Positions 11,092 to 23,535 of a DNA stretch of 64,000 nt are shown one piece after another. Made by a program: the position numbers and the translations under genes. The notes under the pieces were generated by a model. That model did not search any database, was not told the origin of the DNA, and saw only the letters and a list, made by a program, of their open reading frames with translations. Every line of letters starts with the position of its first letter. The stretch's first letter is position 1. The stretch is from Hansfordia pulvinata (lineage: Eukaryota; Ascomycota; Sordariomycetes; Xylariales), in contig BJKQ01000015.1 in NCBI GenBank assembly GCA_006538405.1, forward strand, positions 496,001-560,000. The letters run 5' to 3'.

Positions 11092-14000
11092 ATGGACAAA
11101 GGACTCGATGAGCTGATCGAGTCTCTTTTGAAGGAGATAGCATACTCGGGCGCTCGAGGTCCGTTTCTTGTTTCCCGCACATTTTCTCCTCTGCCTTCTC
11201 CCGACCCACTGACGTGATCAACAGGATGCTCTGCCACCAATCTCATCCACGCTATCCATGGCTTCTACCACGACGGTCGGCCCGCTACGGACGCCAGCCC
11301 GCCAGTGTCGGGCGTGGCAACCAAAGTCTGGGGCTGGCTGGTCACCAGGACAGACGTTCTTGTTGGAGCTGACAGGCAGTTCAACCACTTGTCGTTAGAT
11401 GAAATTCTCTCCATCCCGGAGGCAGCAGAGCCCGTTGTTCCTGACAAGAAGCCTGGGAAAGCAGCGGGCCAGGACGCAGCCTCTCGCCCAAGGATATTTG
11501 TCTCGGATGAACGACAATGGAAAACCCTAGCAGGTCACGGGCCTGACTACAAGCGTATCCCACAGTTCGAGTGGAGGGCGCTGGTCGACATCGCATCAGT
11601 CAAAGAGAAGGGTATTCTTCAAGGAGACCTCGTCAGGCTCACAGGACAGGACAAGCGTTCCCTTCCCACGCGGACAGACGCCCTCGCCAAGAAGGGCTAC
11701 ATCATCAAACAGCCCATCCTTCTCAGAGGTTGCCGGTCAAGCAAGCTCTGGCTCGCCCGCTTTGCTGAAGATGCCAGGGCCGAGGCTAAGAGCGAAGGCC
11801 TCTGCGCAGACAATCTAGACCTTTCGAAAGAGACTCTCACCAGGGATCTTGACCCAGTCCCGTTCCGCAATCAGTGGATGGGTGAGAGACTGGACTACTT
11901 AGCCCTGGCCCAGGCCTACCTGATCGTGCTCAGAGCATGGGGTGTCATGCGCTACAGCGACATGCGCACAAAGCTCGGCATCGAAGGTGCCGTTCCTCAG
12001 ATGCGAGGTCTTGCAAAGACGTCGCGATGGTTCTCCAACCTGGGTGTCACAGCCAACGTCGGCGCCAAGTTCGCCGCCAACAGCAAGATTTTTCACGACT
12101 GCATCAAGTTTCTTCGAGACCCCACTCAGAAGGAGTGGCAGCAGTTCCGAACCATTCCCAAGACTCGTATGACAGCCCCGTCACAACGAATAGGCAAGAG
12201 AGGCGAGGCTTCACGTGCAATCGCCAAGAAGAAGGCTGGCAAGAAGGATAAAAAGGGCAGCAAAGATCAACAGGATGTTCCGGATGAGGTGGCTACTCGG
12301 GATCGCCCGATCGTTCCGCTAGACCAGGCTGAGGTTACGACTGCTTCCTGGCTACCTCTCAAGCCGTTCACAGGCATCACGTTTGACCTGATAAGACGAT
12401 GCGGCAGCAATGGTCTTATGAATAACGAGATTCGCGACTTGACCCTCGGCGATGACTACCACAAGTTCACGGCCGCGATGACGGCCTCCATGGCTTCTTC
12501 ACGCACGATTCCCAAGCACCCGGAGTTCCAGGTCACCTCGCAGTTGAAACGCATTGGCAAGACTATGACGTATCAATTCTTTGCTACCGAGTGCCCTCTG
12601 GGCTCGACTGCCGCGAATAAGCAAAACGCACCGGCGCAGTCTGATTCAGTATTAGACCCAGCGCTGACTGGTCCCTCATTGCAACCTCCACCTGCATCAG
12701 TCGACTGGAATTTTTCAGAGCTGGACATGTCCAAATTCTCGACTGACACGTCCTTGCCCCTGGCGCAGCTCTCTGGATCACTTGTAGCAGGCGAGAAAAA
12801 GGCGCGTGGAAAGAAGCAAGCCAAGAGACAATCCATCATTCCAGCGACCAACGAAGCACACAAGGGTCGGAGAAAAGGACGACCAAAGAAGCAGAAAGCC
12901 CCGGTATCTCTACCGGAGGAGCAAACTGCAGATCAGGACACCGACACCGCTGTCGGTAGACCTCAGGAAACTCCCCGAAAAGCCGAGCATGTAGTCTCTC
13001 TCTCCGGTGACGAAGATATGCCTGCTTCGGACACCAACGACCCAGAGCAGTCTCTTGAGGACGCCGATGGTGTGCGTAAGCCAAGGAGAAGTGAGAATAT
13101 ACAGACTTCGCTCGAGCTTGTTGAACATGCTGGAACTGTTCGGCCTGAAGAGTCAGAGGAGCCCGATGCGCCCGAGGAGCCTGATGACCCTCCAAGAGAG
13201 CCAGGTGTTTATCGTGGAGACAACAATTCCCTGGATCCCGTCAGCAGAATCAAGAAGAAAGGTCGACCCAAGAATTCAATCGTGCTGATTTTCAGGCATG
13301 ACAAAGTCAAAGAAGTCTCCTTTCTTGGAGACACCTCGGGCTCGTCCTCTCGGAATTATACGGTCATTGACGGGCGGTCGCTGGCCTCTGAGCATGAGGT
13401 GGCTGAGGACGCGACACGAACAGCAACGGAAAACTCCAAGGCAGAAAACAGCAAACCTTCAGAAGGCCCTCGAATATCCAAGAGGAAATGTACCAACCAC
13501 GTGTGCGAGAAGTGCGGCCAAAGCTGGAAGAACTCAAACGGACTCGAATACCACCAAAACAAGTCCCGAACAGCTTGCAATCCGTCCTTCATCCCAGCAC
13601 CGCCAAAGCAAAGACCCAGGGCCAAGTCGCCGGCAGCCCCAGCCAAACTCGACCCCAAGCTGTCCCGTGTTGGTCGAAAAGCCGGGCCAGCTCAAGCGAA
13701 AACCAGTGCTCCGGCAACTCCACCAAGCAGACCGCCGAAACGCCCTCGACCTCGCGATGATGACGACTCGCCGTCAATCTTGACAACCCCCAAGCCGAAC
13801 AATTCTCTGGTCTTGTGGGAGGTTGAGGCTAATCAGGCCAGCAGTCGGGTCTATGGTAACGGGCCGGATCTTTCATCTCCCGCAGTCGAGAAACCGTCCA
13901 GAAAACGCCAGCGATTGTCTGGTCGCCCGAACAGTTCGAAGCACATGTCAGATCCCGCGGTGAACAATCTTGAAGGACTCTCCCAAATGACACCGACAGA

Positions 14001-17000
14001 GGTCGGACATGGATTCTCCACAGGCGTGCCAGGAAACACAGCACCTCCCGCCAACGAGACGCACTACGGCCAGGCATACAACCGACACGATGAGCAAGCT
14101 AATGCTGGACCTGATGAGGGTTCTTTCTCAATCAACAACCAGTCAGGCTCTCGTGAGTATGCATCCATCTATCCGGAACTGCAGCCCTCACAGGCCCAGC
14201 ATTGGGTCCCTTCGACTCAGTATGAACCACCTACGCCGCCTCCACAGCCCTCACAGCCCGCACAACCCAAAGCCAAGGCTACTGTGGGGTCAGAAGGAAA
14301 GCAGCGTAGAGATCGCACCGCAGAAATCATCATGGATCTCCTCGACAAGAGTGACGATGTTTTCCCAGGAGAGCTCGCACTTTACATGGTGGTGATCTCA
14401 GTCTGGACCAAAACGTATCAAGACATTTCTCCTCCTGATCGCAAGACGTGCCAAACGGTAGTCAAGAGATTAGAGAGCAACTTCCAGCTCAGCACTGTCC
14501 ATTGGCTTGCGCTCGACAAGAACAACAAAACCTGGTCACCATGTGTGTTGGTCAAACTCACAGACGGCAGGAATAGCAACATCGCTGATCTATCCAAGGA
14601 TCCTCGCGCTATTGCAACCAAAGAAAAGATCATGGCGGCCCACCCCGAGCCATATGTGCCCCCTCGCTTCGCCCTTGCGCAGGAGGCGTCAGACGCCTTC
14701 ACGCAACTGGTATCGGACGTTGATAAGCATGATCCGGGCCACAGCACAACTGCAAAGGAGGTCGAAGTTCTCCAGTACTCCGTCCCGGGCTCGGCCAACA
14801 ATCCGAAAGAAAGACCAAAACGACCTGCATTGGATGAAGACAGTGTTGATGGTTTGACAACCAAGAGGCCCCGTCGCAGCGCGATTCAGGGTACAGACAC
14901 TCCCAGCGATTCCAGCCCTGCCCAAGGGAAGATACAAAATGCCGCCAGGGCAAAGCAGCGTTCTGCGGCCAGTCACTGGTGGAACGCCGGGAGGGTGGCA
15001 ACGTATCTTTGGAACCAGACACAGACCACAGCCATCAACTGGGATCAAAGGCGTGCGCCACTGCAGGATCCTCAGACAGGATCGTGGTCCGTGATGCCAC
15101 GCATTGCCGTCCCTTCATTGGCGAATGTGGAGAACATCAAGGCTGTCAGCAAGGTTCCCAAACGCCGGTACCGGAAGAGGGCAGCAGACAATGAGATGAT
15201 CGATCCAAGGCTGATTGAGGAAGACGCGGCTTTCACCGACTACGAAGCACGCCCGGTTTCTTCGAGCTCTAGTGAAGCGCCTGAGTTGATCCCAGTGGGT
15301 CATCACGCCGAACCAGATACTTTTGACCCTTTCACCAAGCCCGAGACTATTGAATCGATCGCCAGGATTGTCGGTTCCCGAGGCTGCGATACTGACGAAG
15401 CAACACCAGTGGAGAGGCACGTCAGGCAACCAGCGCTCCCTGATGCTTTTGCCGATCTCCATGTCATCAGCTGCCATGAAAACTGGCGGTGGCCGTCAGC
15501 TGAAGAAGCATTCGGTGGGGTTCGTGCGTTCAACTACACAATGAGAGGTCCGATGCCTACGAGCGAATGGCTCAGTCGCGAGAATCTGCCTCAAGACATT
15601 GACGAAATTCTGGCATGGTGTTGTAAGCATGTGCAGCCTCCATTACAGACCGACGGCTCCCCCGGGGAGTTTCATCGGCGAGTCGATGCCACCCGCAGTT
15701 GGGAGCTTTCTGAGGACGGCACGCGGATTATCGGAAATTCCGGGGACGTGCTCGGTCGAATCTTCATAGACTTCACTCTGGATGAAGAAGAGATGGGTTC
15801 GAGACCCGTCAACATCGATTGGTCTGGTGCTGAGCATTCGTCTCTTGAGAACCCACCAAGAGATTTGACAGAGTACCGCTCGGGAGTTGCCGCTGGTAGA
15901 TCCTGCGTGGGCACGTCGACCAGGGTGCCGATCTTCACGCAGCCTGGGTCCGAGCCTGAACTTCTCTCCAAGGATTACAATGCGCGAATCAGAAAGAATC
16001 GCGGGCACGACAAGGAGGTGCGGCTCCCAGCACCGCCGGGAGGTTACAAGAAGCGGATGATGGCACCCATCCCTGAAGGTCGAAAGGGCCGCACAAACAA
16101 GCGAAGGCCATCCGTCGCCAAACGGGGCCTCACCGGCGAGACAGACCTCATTGCCGCCTTTGTCGTTATCAAGACGCTGGTAGGCGGTGTCGCAGGAGCC
16201 ACGGACTACGGACTGCTCCTCAAGGTCTTCACGGAGCAATCACTGTCCTTCCTTAGGAAATTCTGGCCCAGAGTTTGTAAGGAGCGGAAGAGATTTGTCG
16301 AGGCGTTGACCGACAAATTCCAAGAAGCTTTCTTGGATGCTTACGAAAAGGGCGAATGGCCCCCATCGACTACGACAACCTCGAAGACTATGACTGGGTA
16401 TCGCTGATAGCCTGGGCAGCCAAGCTTGATCTTCCGAATGACATGGAGCTGCCCCCGACCCGCCGCCAGCTGGAGCAGACGCACATACTTACGAACCCAG
16501 AAGACGAGTCTATCGACTGGAGGGACACCTGGTTCTCGCGGACGTCTGTGGCAGCACGAGTCGAGGCCAACGTGGCAACTTCGCTCACGACGTCGATCCA
16601 CGGGGGCCGGGCTCTGGATAAGGACCTTGTCCGAGCTCGTACATGGGTTCGTGCACTCTGCTGCACATCGTTGAAGGGGGCAGGCGCACCAGAGAAGGCC
16701 CGCGACAAACTTCTGCAGCTGACTGACGGAGATGCCGCCGCTGCCGATAGACTGCTGTCTATTGTGTGTCGTCAGCTCACGCTGGACCGGGTGTCTGTCC
16801 GAACAAAGTCCAAGTCGTTTGGCCAGCAAATCAGACTCCATGCTCAGTTCCTCAAGCATCTCAACAAGCAGGCCAACGCAGACAAGTTTGCCCAGGCGAC
16901 CGAGCTGAAGGCTCAGCTGGATGAGTGCTTCCGGCGCACGGGGTGGTTCCAACTGCCGGATACCGCAGGAGATGGCGCCACTCTGGCGCTCATCAACCTG

Positions 17001-17528
17001 CAGTCGGGCGGTCGGATCCGTCTCGCGGCAGCAGAGCTGCCCAATATCCCCTATGGCTTCCAGCCAGGCAACTACGAGGGCCGCACGTACCCCAAGTCCT
17101 ACTACAAGTTTGACATCCACGTGTTTCCTACTGAGAGCTATATCTACAATGACGACCTGGCCGTTCTCGACGAGGCCAGGAACCTGGATGTGCCTGTCTC
17201 GGGGCCGCACGGCGAGATGCCGCTTTGGGTCGACCTGTTTGGAGCAGTGGACAAGGCACGGTGGGTCGAGTATATCTGCATGATGGCGTTTGCCATGGCC
17301 ACCAAGGGGCCTCTCACCCTCGAAAGCGCAACGACCATCTTGCGGCCTCTGTTGGAGCCTTGCGAAGCGCAGATGATATTCGATTACCTCGACAAGCTGG
17401 GACTCTTGCAGCAAGTCGGAGTTGGCTCGGCGGTGACCGTTGCAGAGTGGTGGTGGCTTGCGCTGGGGCAGATGGTCGATCCCGGCAGCCAGGATGACGA
17501 GATGGGGGGTGTTTCGGGCGTGGAGTGA
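11092..17528 (+). CDS. TFC3: TFIIIC B-block-binding subunit Tfc3-like (frameshift)
   Basis: This is the large TFIIIC subunit, which recognises the B box of tRNA genes and recruits Pol III in the nucleus. Exon 1 is 11092-11158 and a 66-bp intron ends at 11224. After a one-base correction the protein has 2,123 aa, within the usual range for filamentous-fungal homologues. The winged-helix B-block domain lies at about 136-202 (FEWRALVDIASVKEKGILQG to KLWLARF). A disordered middle carries AT-hook-like GRRKGRPKK near 568 and KKKGRPKN near 700, and a C2H2-like finger near 778-806 (CEKCGQSW...H...C). Helical TFIIIC blocks follow at 1050-1120 and in the C-terminal 650 residues. The frame breaks at the C run 16360-16364: KGEWPP must continue as IDYDNLEDYDWVSL, needing one more C. 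The sequence is continuous on both sides, so I annotate one gene. Confidence 0.88.
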
Positions 17529-17877
17529 GGGGCTAGCCCACCACGGTTATTGCAATTTTCAAGCATGGCGATGGAGTTTGTGTCTGTTCTGGCTGGGTCA
17601 TCATGAGATCTACATGTACGATTCCGTGACGCCTCGGCCTCTTTTGGGCAGATTGTCCCGCTGTTGGCTAGTTACCCATGTAGCTACCTATCCCGTTGGC
17701 AGCCTAAATTGTTGGGTCTATTTGTTTAGTTCTATTGTTTCGCTTCAAGGATCTATGTAAGTTGTAACATGTGCTTGTATTACGTTGAGATATGTATGTG
17801 AACGACGGAGGGGGCAAGAAAGAAGAAGAAGAGGAAGAAGAAGAAGGGGAAGTATTCGGCCCAACCAAGCTCCTCTA
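17529..17877. other. Convergent 3' region
   Basis: This is shared 3' flank between TFC3 and the minus-strand gene that ends at 17878. It contains a GAA-rich purine stretch (17818-17850). No gene is visible. Confidence 0.4.
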
Positions 17878-18851
17878 TCATTTCGCCTTGTACATTTCGG
17901 GCTTCGGCTGGGAGGGCGTGACGATGACCCCGGTGTCCGAGTCCACTCTCATGGAGCCAGTGGAGTGTTGCCTGGGGAAGACGGCGCCGCCCTTGCTGAA
18001 CTCCTTCCGCAGCCGCTTCCACATGTCGCCGATGACCCGCTCCGTGCCCGCGCTCTTGCCGGCGACGAGCCAGAGGGTCTGGACGTCCTTGTAGCTCATC
18101 CCCAGGTGCTTCAGCTTGGCCCGGCGGTCTCCGTACCCGGGCATTGCCTTGCTATCGTCCTCCTCCCCGTCCTCGTTGCCCTCGTCCTTGTCCTCGTCCT
18201 CAGCCCCGTCCCCGTCCCTCCGGAAGATGCCCCTCCCGAGCCCCCCCTTCTCGAATTTCTCGTCCCTGCGCGGGAGGACCTGGACGAAGGCGCGCATCTT
18301 CCTGCGGGACTGCGTCTGCAGGGGCTTTAGGTCGCCAGGCTCGATCGCGGGCGCCGCGGAGCCCGTGAAGACGACGGCGTAGTAGTCGTCGCCGAGGGCC
18401 GGGGTGCGCAGGTGGCGCCACGCGTCGTCGGACGACATGATGCCCCCGGGGGCACGGTGGCGCGGGCCGCGGACCAGGGCAGGATGCCGTGCAGGCGGCC
18501 CCCCGGGCTTCTTCTTCTCCTCCTGCTTCTGATGCCGCCACTGCTGGTCGTGGTCTGGCCGCGGGCGACTATAATAGCGCTGCTGCTCCCGCTGTCGTCG
18601 TCGTCATCGTTGTCGTTGTCGTTGTCCTCGTCGTCGTCGCGGTCGCTTCTCCTCGCCGCTGCGTCCTCCCGACTACCGCTCCGTATGTGGTATACTTCTC
18701 CGCGCCCTTCCAGCAGCGGCGACTGCGGAGAGCCTGTGAGGGCGAGAGGGGTGGCCGAGGCCGAAGACGACAACAGCAGCCACAGCGCGGCCACCAGGAG
18801 CGCCGCCCACGCCGGGGCCGAGATCGAGCGGCCCCATGGTAGGAGCACCAT
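17878..18851 (-). CDS. Predicted secreted/membrane protein, unknown (frameshift)
   Basis: I do not recognise this family. The start at 18851 gives a hydrophobic segment (SAPAWAALLVAALWLLLSSS) that looks like a signal peptide or anchor. A stretch rich in Asp/Asn follows, then an Arg patch. The C-terminal half looks ordered: SSDDAWRHLRTPALGDDYYAVVFTG, then SRRKMRAFVQVLPRR, then SYKDVQTLWLVAGKSAGTERVIGDMWKRL. The two halves lie in different frames and meet at adjacent runs of five C and five G (18443-18452). One added base reads ATVPPGGIMSSDDAW and brings the length to 975 nt (324 aa). Alternatively the downstream ATG at 18438 starts a 186-aa protein without the hydrophobic segment. It converges with TFC3. 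Confidence 0.6.
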
Positions 18852-20942
18852 GGCCCGGTCCCGTGGTCTTTCTGGTTTCCCTCCACCCCCTCCCCTTCCC
18901 GTTTTTTTTCCCGCAGCAACCCTTGGGCAGGTATGTTTCTGCGCCTTTTCCGGCCCGTTCAGTGCCCTCCCCCCTTTCCTGAAACTCTGTTTATCCCTTG
19001 GCCGGATCAGGTCGTCTCTTCGAGGAGTGGTGAGGGGATAGGCTCGTGCAGGGCGCCTGTCTGGAGAGTTGGGCGGTCGTTTTGGGAGGGGCAGTTGGCT
19101 CGCAGGGGATCGACTCGCTGCGGCAGTTTTTTATCTTCCGGGGTTTTCCGCTTTGCCGCTTCACTGATATTGGCGGCTCACAGCAGCAGGCTTGCAGGAC
19201 GAGACTCGGAAGAGTGCGACGGGGTCGAGGCTGTCGGCGACGGCAAGGTTGCCGGGGGATGACGGGCCTTGTCTCGTGCGGCTTGGTGATGGATTTGATG
19301 GAGAGAGGGAATAAACGCCCCGAGTGAGCGCTGACGGGGTTTTCCACGCTGCTGACGCGACAGTCGCGAGGCGTTGAGTCAGGGGAAAAGGCAGGGAGCC
19401 CAGGGCCCTATGTGGCATCTAATTGCTATTGCTGTTATTGTGATTGTTATTGTTATTATTATTATCATTATTTGCCTGCCTGCCTGGCTCAGCTCAGCTG
19501 GGTGAGCGTGGCGGAAGCGTGCAAGAGGTGAGGCAACAACCAGGCCACCACGGAACGTCAGCAGCATGGCATCGGTGGCGAACCCAACTAGTAGACGAGC
19601 TTGGCCCGCCATCTCGGCCACCACCACCACCCCGGGGCGGGCTAGGAATCCTGCACTGCGTGACGTATAGGAGCACGGTCAAAGACACTACTAGTAGGCA
19701 TCTCCAGGACGACTTGCTCTGACGATCGATAGAGTGCCAGTCTCGTCCGAAGCCGCCCAGATAGATACGTACTAGGCTTCAGCAATGGTATGGAAAAGGG
19801 TGGCGCGGCCAAGTCGGGACGGCGGCAAGCATCCCTGACGTCTTCGGCATTCGGGGAGTCAGCACCCTCACCCTTCCGGTCTGCCTATGCCCGAGCTCGG
19901 TTTCCCAGCAGCGGAAATCCCAGCATACGGCCGGCCGTAATCCCACTCGGCCGGGGCTGCTTCTCAAAGATGCCATACTCGTACGAGTACGGGTACTCGC
20001 ACAGTCAGTCCCCTGAACGACAGATGAAGCCAATGACGAATGAAGCCATTGGAACCGGGTGGCCGCAGCCCTTGTAAGCGAAGTGGCGGGCTAAATGGAC
20101 CCTGGAATGGAATCAGTAGCGAGAGAGAGAGGCCTCTACTTCTTTCGATCCGGAGAGGAGGGAGAGGGCCCTCGCCTCCTTTGAATTGCCCCTCTCTCTC
20201 TCTCTCTGTCTCTCTTCACGGCTGCCGGATTCCCCATCTACAGGCGACGCCGCACATTTCCGTGTCCACATCGGTCCTCGAACCACCACCGGCCGTTGAT
20301 TTATGCATACCACGTAAGTTTGGTTGGGCTGGATGTAGGTTTCGCCCTCCCCGCCACTGGTGCCGTAGCCGAGTCTTACCGATCCAGATCCTTTCTGCGC
20401 TGCCCTCTGGAGCACGAGTGGCGACTCGCCCCGGGAAGAGGGAACCCCCGGGCAGGCGGGCCCTTCTAGAAGCCGGCGCTGCTACTTTCCATACTTGACA
20501 GCAGGATGACTGGGCTATATACGAGGGAGGGAATTGCCGACAAGCCGGCTTCCCAGGCAAGGTAGGCTCTGAGCGAAGCCTCAACCGCGGGCCCTTCCTT
20601 GCCGGTCCGTGAGGCTGCCCTGCAAAGCCTGCCGCGAGGCTGCAAATTAGTCCATGCGCTACATCCTTGTCGCCGCTGACTTTGTAACAAGATCCAACGC
20701 GGACAAGAAAGAGGCCGTCCCTGGCTGGAGGCTAAGTCGGTGTACGTGTGGCGACTTGTCCGCTGTTAAGAACCAAGGATTGGGCGGCAACAAGAAATGG
20801 GCAGGACTCGGTCGGAAGTGGTACCTAATCAATCGTAGTACTTGATGGGCTACTGGCAAAACGATAAAATGGTATCTCGCGTCCCCATCTCGCCATCATT
20901 GGGCGCGGAACCACAGAGGTCCCGGCAAAAGTTAAAGTTGGT
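18852..20942. other. Gene-poor region
   Basis: This 2.1-kb stretch holds the promoter side of the preceding minus-strand gene, a TTATTG/ATTATT-rich simple tract (19425-19475), a CT-rich tract (20188-20215), and a double copy of the window's 8-mer at 19976-19989. Open frames are short, on both strands, and low in recognisable content. I see no gene. Confidence 0.45.
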
Positions 20943-21044
20943 TGACCAGCCTGGGGCTCGAACCCAGAATCTCCTGATAGCTGAGAAGCTCACGTTGTCC
21001 GTGTGCCGTCGTAGTCAGACGCCTTACCATTGGGCCAACCGGCC
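20943..21044 (-). tRNA. tRNA-Arg (ACG) with 30-nt intron
   Basis: On the minus strand the mature part is 72 nt. The acceptor stem is GGCCGGT/GCTGGTC with G-U wobbles, and the D arm contains the A box TGGCCCAATGG. The anticodon stem is TCTGA/TCAGG with loop CTACGA+A (anticodon ACG), and the T arm is CTGGG-TTCGAGC-CCCAG. A 30-nt insert follows position 37, the canonical place for a tRNA intron. The acceptor wobbles are somewhat unusual but all pairs are allowed. Confidence 0.9.
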
Positions 21045-22037
21045 AATGTTGCTGTTGCATGGGAAAAGCGTCGCTTATCCAAAACTGAGTCACTGACACG
21101 CACTGCTCGCTCCATCGACCAACATCTGTCGCCGCCCGCAATAGTTCGGGTGCGGCTCGGCCGGGGCTCAGGGCCTAACGGTATACAAGCTGGGTACTGT
21201 AGGGACATGGAAGCATGCTTGGCCTTCATAGACCTGGTCCATATATCTCCATACGCCTCCGTATCAGACCTAAAATGAAGTGCTCGGCATGATCTTGCGT
21301 TCTGACGATGTGTCCGAGGTACGTGTTCAGCTTGATGGAGTACGAAGGTAGTGTGTCTGACGAGGCCAGTGTTGTGCTGCAACGGTATGTGTCAGATTTC
21401 TTGTACGTGCAATACCTAACATGTAGGTCACGTCAAAATGCGACGACGTTGCCTTTTCTTCCAATACCTAAGGTACCTAGGAGATCCAGAGACGTCACCT
21501 GATCAGGTTCCCACTGTCAAGTTGCTCTATGGGTCGCACCTTCTGAGAGACGCACAGTTTTGCCGTGTAACCCCGTTGATGCGGTCTTGGAAGTCGCACC
21601 CGGTGAAGCGCTCTTTCCATACATGTATGTGCGACATTTCCAAGAGTTACATACCACATGTATTTCAATTCCCCAAACCCTATGGCCAGCCACAGAGGTT
21701 CATTCTGAAGGGAAGCTCTACTCCATCCACCCGAGGACCTGATCCGACGACACTCGACAAGCACTTCCCTGTCACACCAACATCCGTTCTGCCGCCAGCA
21801 TGGAACGTATCCGGCGACTGGAGAGGCTGACTTCCTACGGCGCCCCCCGCCTCAAAGGCCTCCTCATTCGACGGTGTGTCTGCCACACTCACCGACCAAT
21901 CCAAGGCCATGGTCAGCCGCGTCGTTCTCCAGCTGCGATCCCGTGATATCAGCCACTTGAAGCACCTGGTGCGCTGCGTCGATGTTTGTTTACTCCACGA
22001 CTCCATCACTGATACTCAGCCCCAGACGATAAACCGG
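21045..22037. other. Intergenic region
   Basis: No supportable gene. It contains GGTACC-type motifs (AGGTACCTAGG near 21471) and leads to a TATA element just before the DUF7924-type gene. Confidence 0.4.
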
Positions 22038-22045
22038 TATAAAAG
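22038..22045 (+). promoter_or_regulatory. TATA box
   Basis: TATAAAAG starts 45 bp upstream of the ATG at 22083. Its position suggests that the start of this gene is correctly placed and that the locus was recently functional. Confidence 0.55.
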
Positions 22046-22082
22046 GTCTTGAAAATCCCGTTCTTCTTCGACAACAAGCACG

Positions 22083-23535
22083 ATGGCGACGAGGGCAAAA
22101 TCCACACGCGCCGTTGCGCAAGGGCTGTATATGCCGATGCTGCCCCCGGAACTGCAAAGCAACACCCCTCCTGGCTGGGCTCATCCAACAGAATTGCCGC
22201 CAGAATTCTGGGACGGACTCGACAAAGTCTTCCTCACCAGAAACGCGCTGCAAGAGCTTGACCGGAGAAACGCGGTTCCAAGCCAAACGATACCCATCCC
22301 GTCGACAGCATCTCAAGCTATCGAGAACGCCACCGAAGCACATTGCTTGAGCGCGGCGGAGACGGAAATACAGACCGCAGATGCGCTCTTAGTCGACTTG
22401 GCATCTGCTGAAATGGCCAGTCTTCGACGCTCTGCTCGGCTTGGGGGAAATGATCTCAGCGATCTAAGAGGGGTGAGAGGGTTTCCAGATGACATCTGTA
22501 CTCATGCCGACGGTTGAACAGTAACATCCCACATCCCTCGGCTCGGCCACCCCGCTTGCCAGGCACCCTGTAGAATCTTCTCAGCAGGCTAGAGGGAGGC
22601 GCATCTCCAAGAAGGGCAGAAGAGACCGAGGGACAAAGGGGCGAGGGGCATTTGATGGAATAGCGACATCAAAGAGCACAATAACCCGGATAACAACCAT
22701 TACCAACGGGGTCGATTCATCGCGAACTAGGAACACTGGCCCTTATGATCGAAACTTTTCGCAGCATCTTGTACACCATGGCATTTTCCCCCTCGACTGG
22801 CAGACCCCAGATGGACAGTTTCATAAGGAGCCCGACAACCTGGAGGATATCAGGCGGGAACTGGCGCAGCCAGTGCCCTCTTTGTCACCCATAAAGTTCA
22901 CCCAGCAAGATTTCAAAGAGTTCCGCGGCTGGCTTAGGGCTGCTAACCTTGAGCGCGAAGTCACGCAACACGTGCTTCCCTTCACAGATGGACGACATAA
23001 GCCTGAAGACCTGTACCGCATGTGCGGCCAAGTACCATTCTCGAACCTAGCACCGTTGACAGACGGTACCCTGGTGGCAGGCAATCCGGATCGATACTAC
23101 GGGAGCCACTGCCAACAGCTGGACGCGCATGCGCTGAGCCTTCTTGAGAAACACATCTGTCCTTCGCCGGATCTGACGCGGCCGATTGCACCCAACTTTT
23201 TCCTCCAGGTCAAAGGCACAGATGGAGCTGCCTCGGTCGCCAGGGCACAAGCCTTATACGACGGGACTCTCGGGGCCAGAGGAGTACTCAGCTTGCAATC
23301 TCTCGGCGAGGCCGCCCCTTATCTTGACAATAAAGCCTAAACCATCACATCGATCTATCAATCAGGCAGATTGCAGCTGTTCACCGTACATCCACTGCCA
23401 CCGGAGCATACCGGTGGGCCAGTGAGGTTCACGATGAGCTTGATCGACGCGTATGACTTGACGGGGAATGTTGGCAGATTTCGAGAAGGGGCGTCAGCTT
23501 ACAGGAATGCAGTGACCTGGACCGCTAAGCAGTGA
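22083..23535 (+). pseudogene. DUF7924-type fungal gene, disrupted
   Basis: The parts match, from memory, a large fungal-only family (DUF7924) of unknown function, repeated in many Sordariomycete genomes. The N-terminal part (22083 to about 22470) has FWDGLDKVFLTRNALQELDR. The middle (about 22690-22870) has GPYDRNFSQHLVHHGIFP. The core (22873-23337) has FSNLAPLTDGTLVAGNPDRY, PNFFLQVKG and YDGTLGARG. The tail (23341-23535) has TITSIYQSGRLQLFTVHP and FREGASAYRNAVTW. A TAA at 23338-23340 interrupts the last two parts in frame, where I would expect a tyrosine codon. A 49-bp intron (22470-22518 approximately) and a one-base loss at the C run 22550-22553 would join the first two parts. The stop may be a real mutation or a base error. 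Confidence 0.65.
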
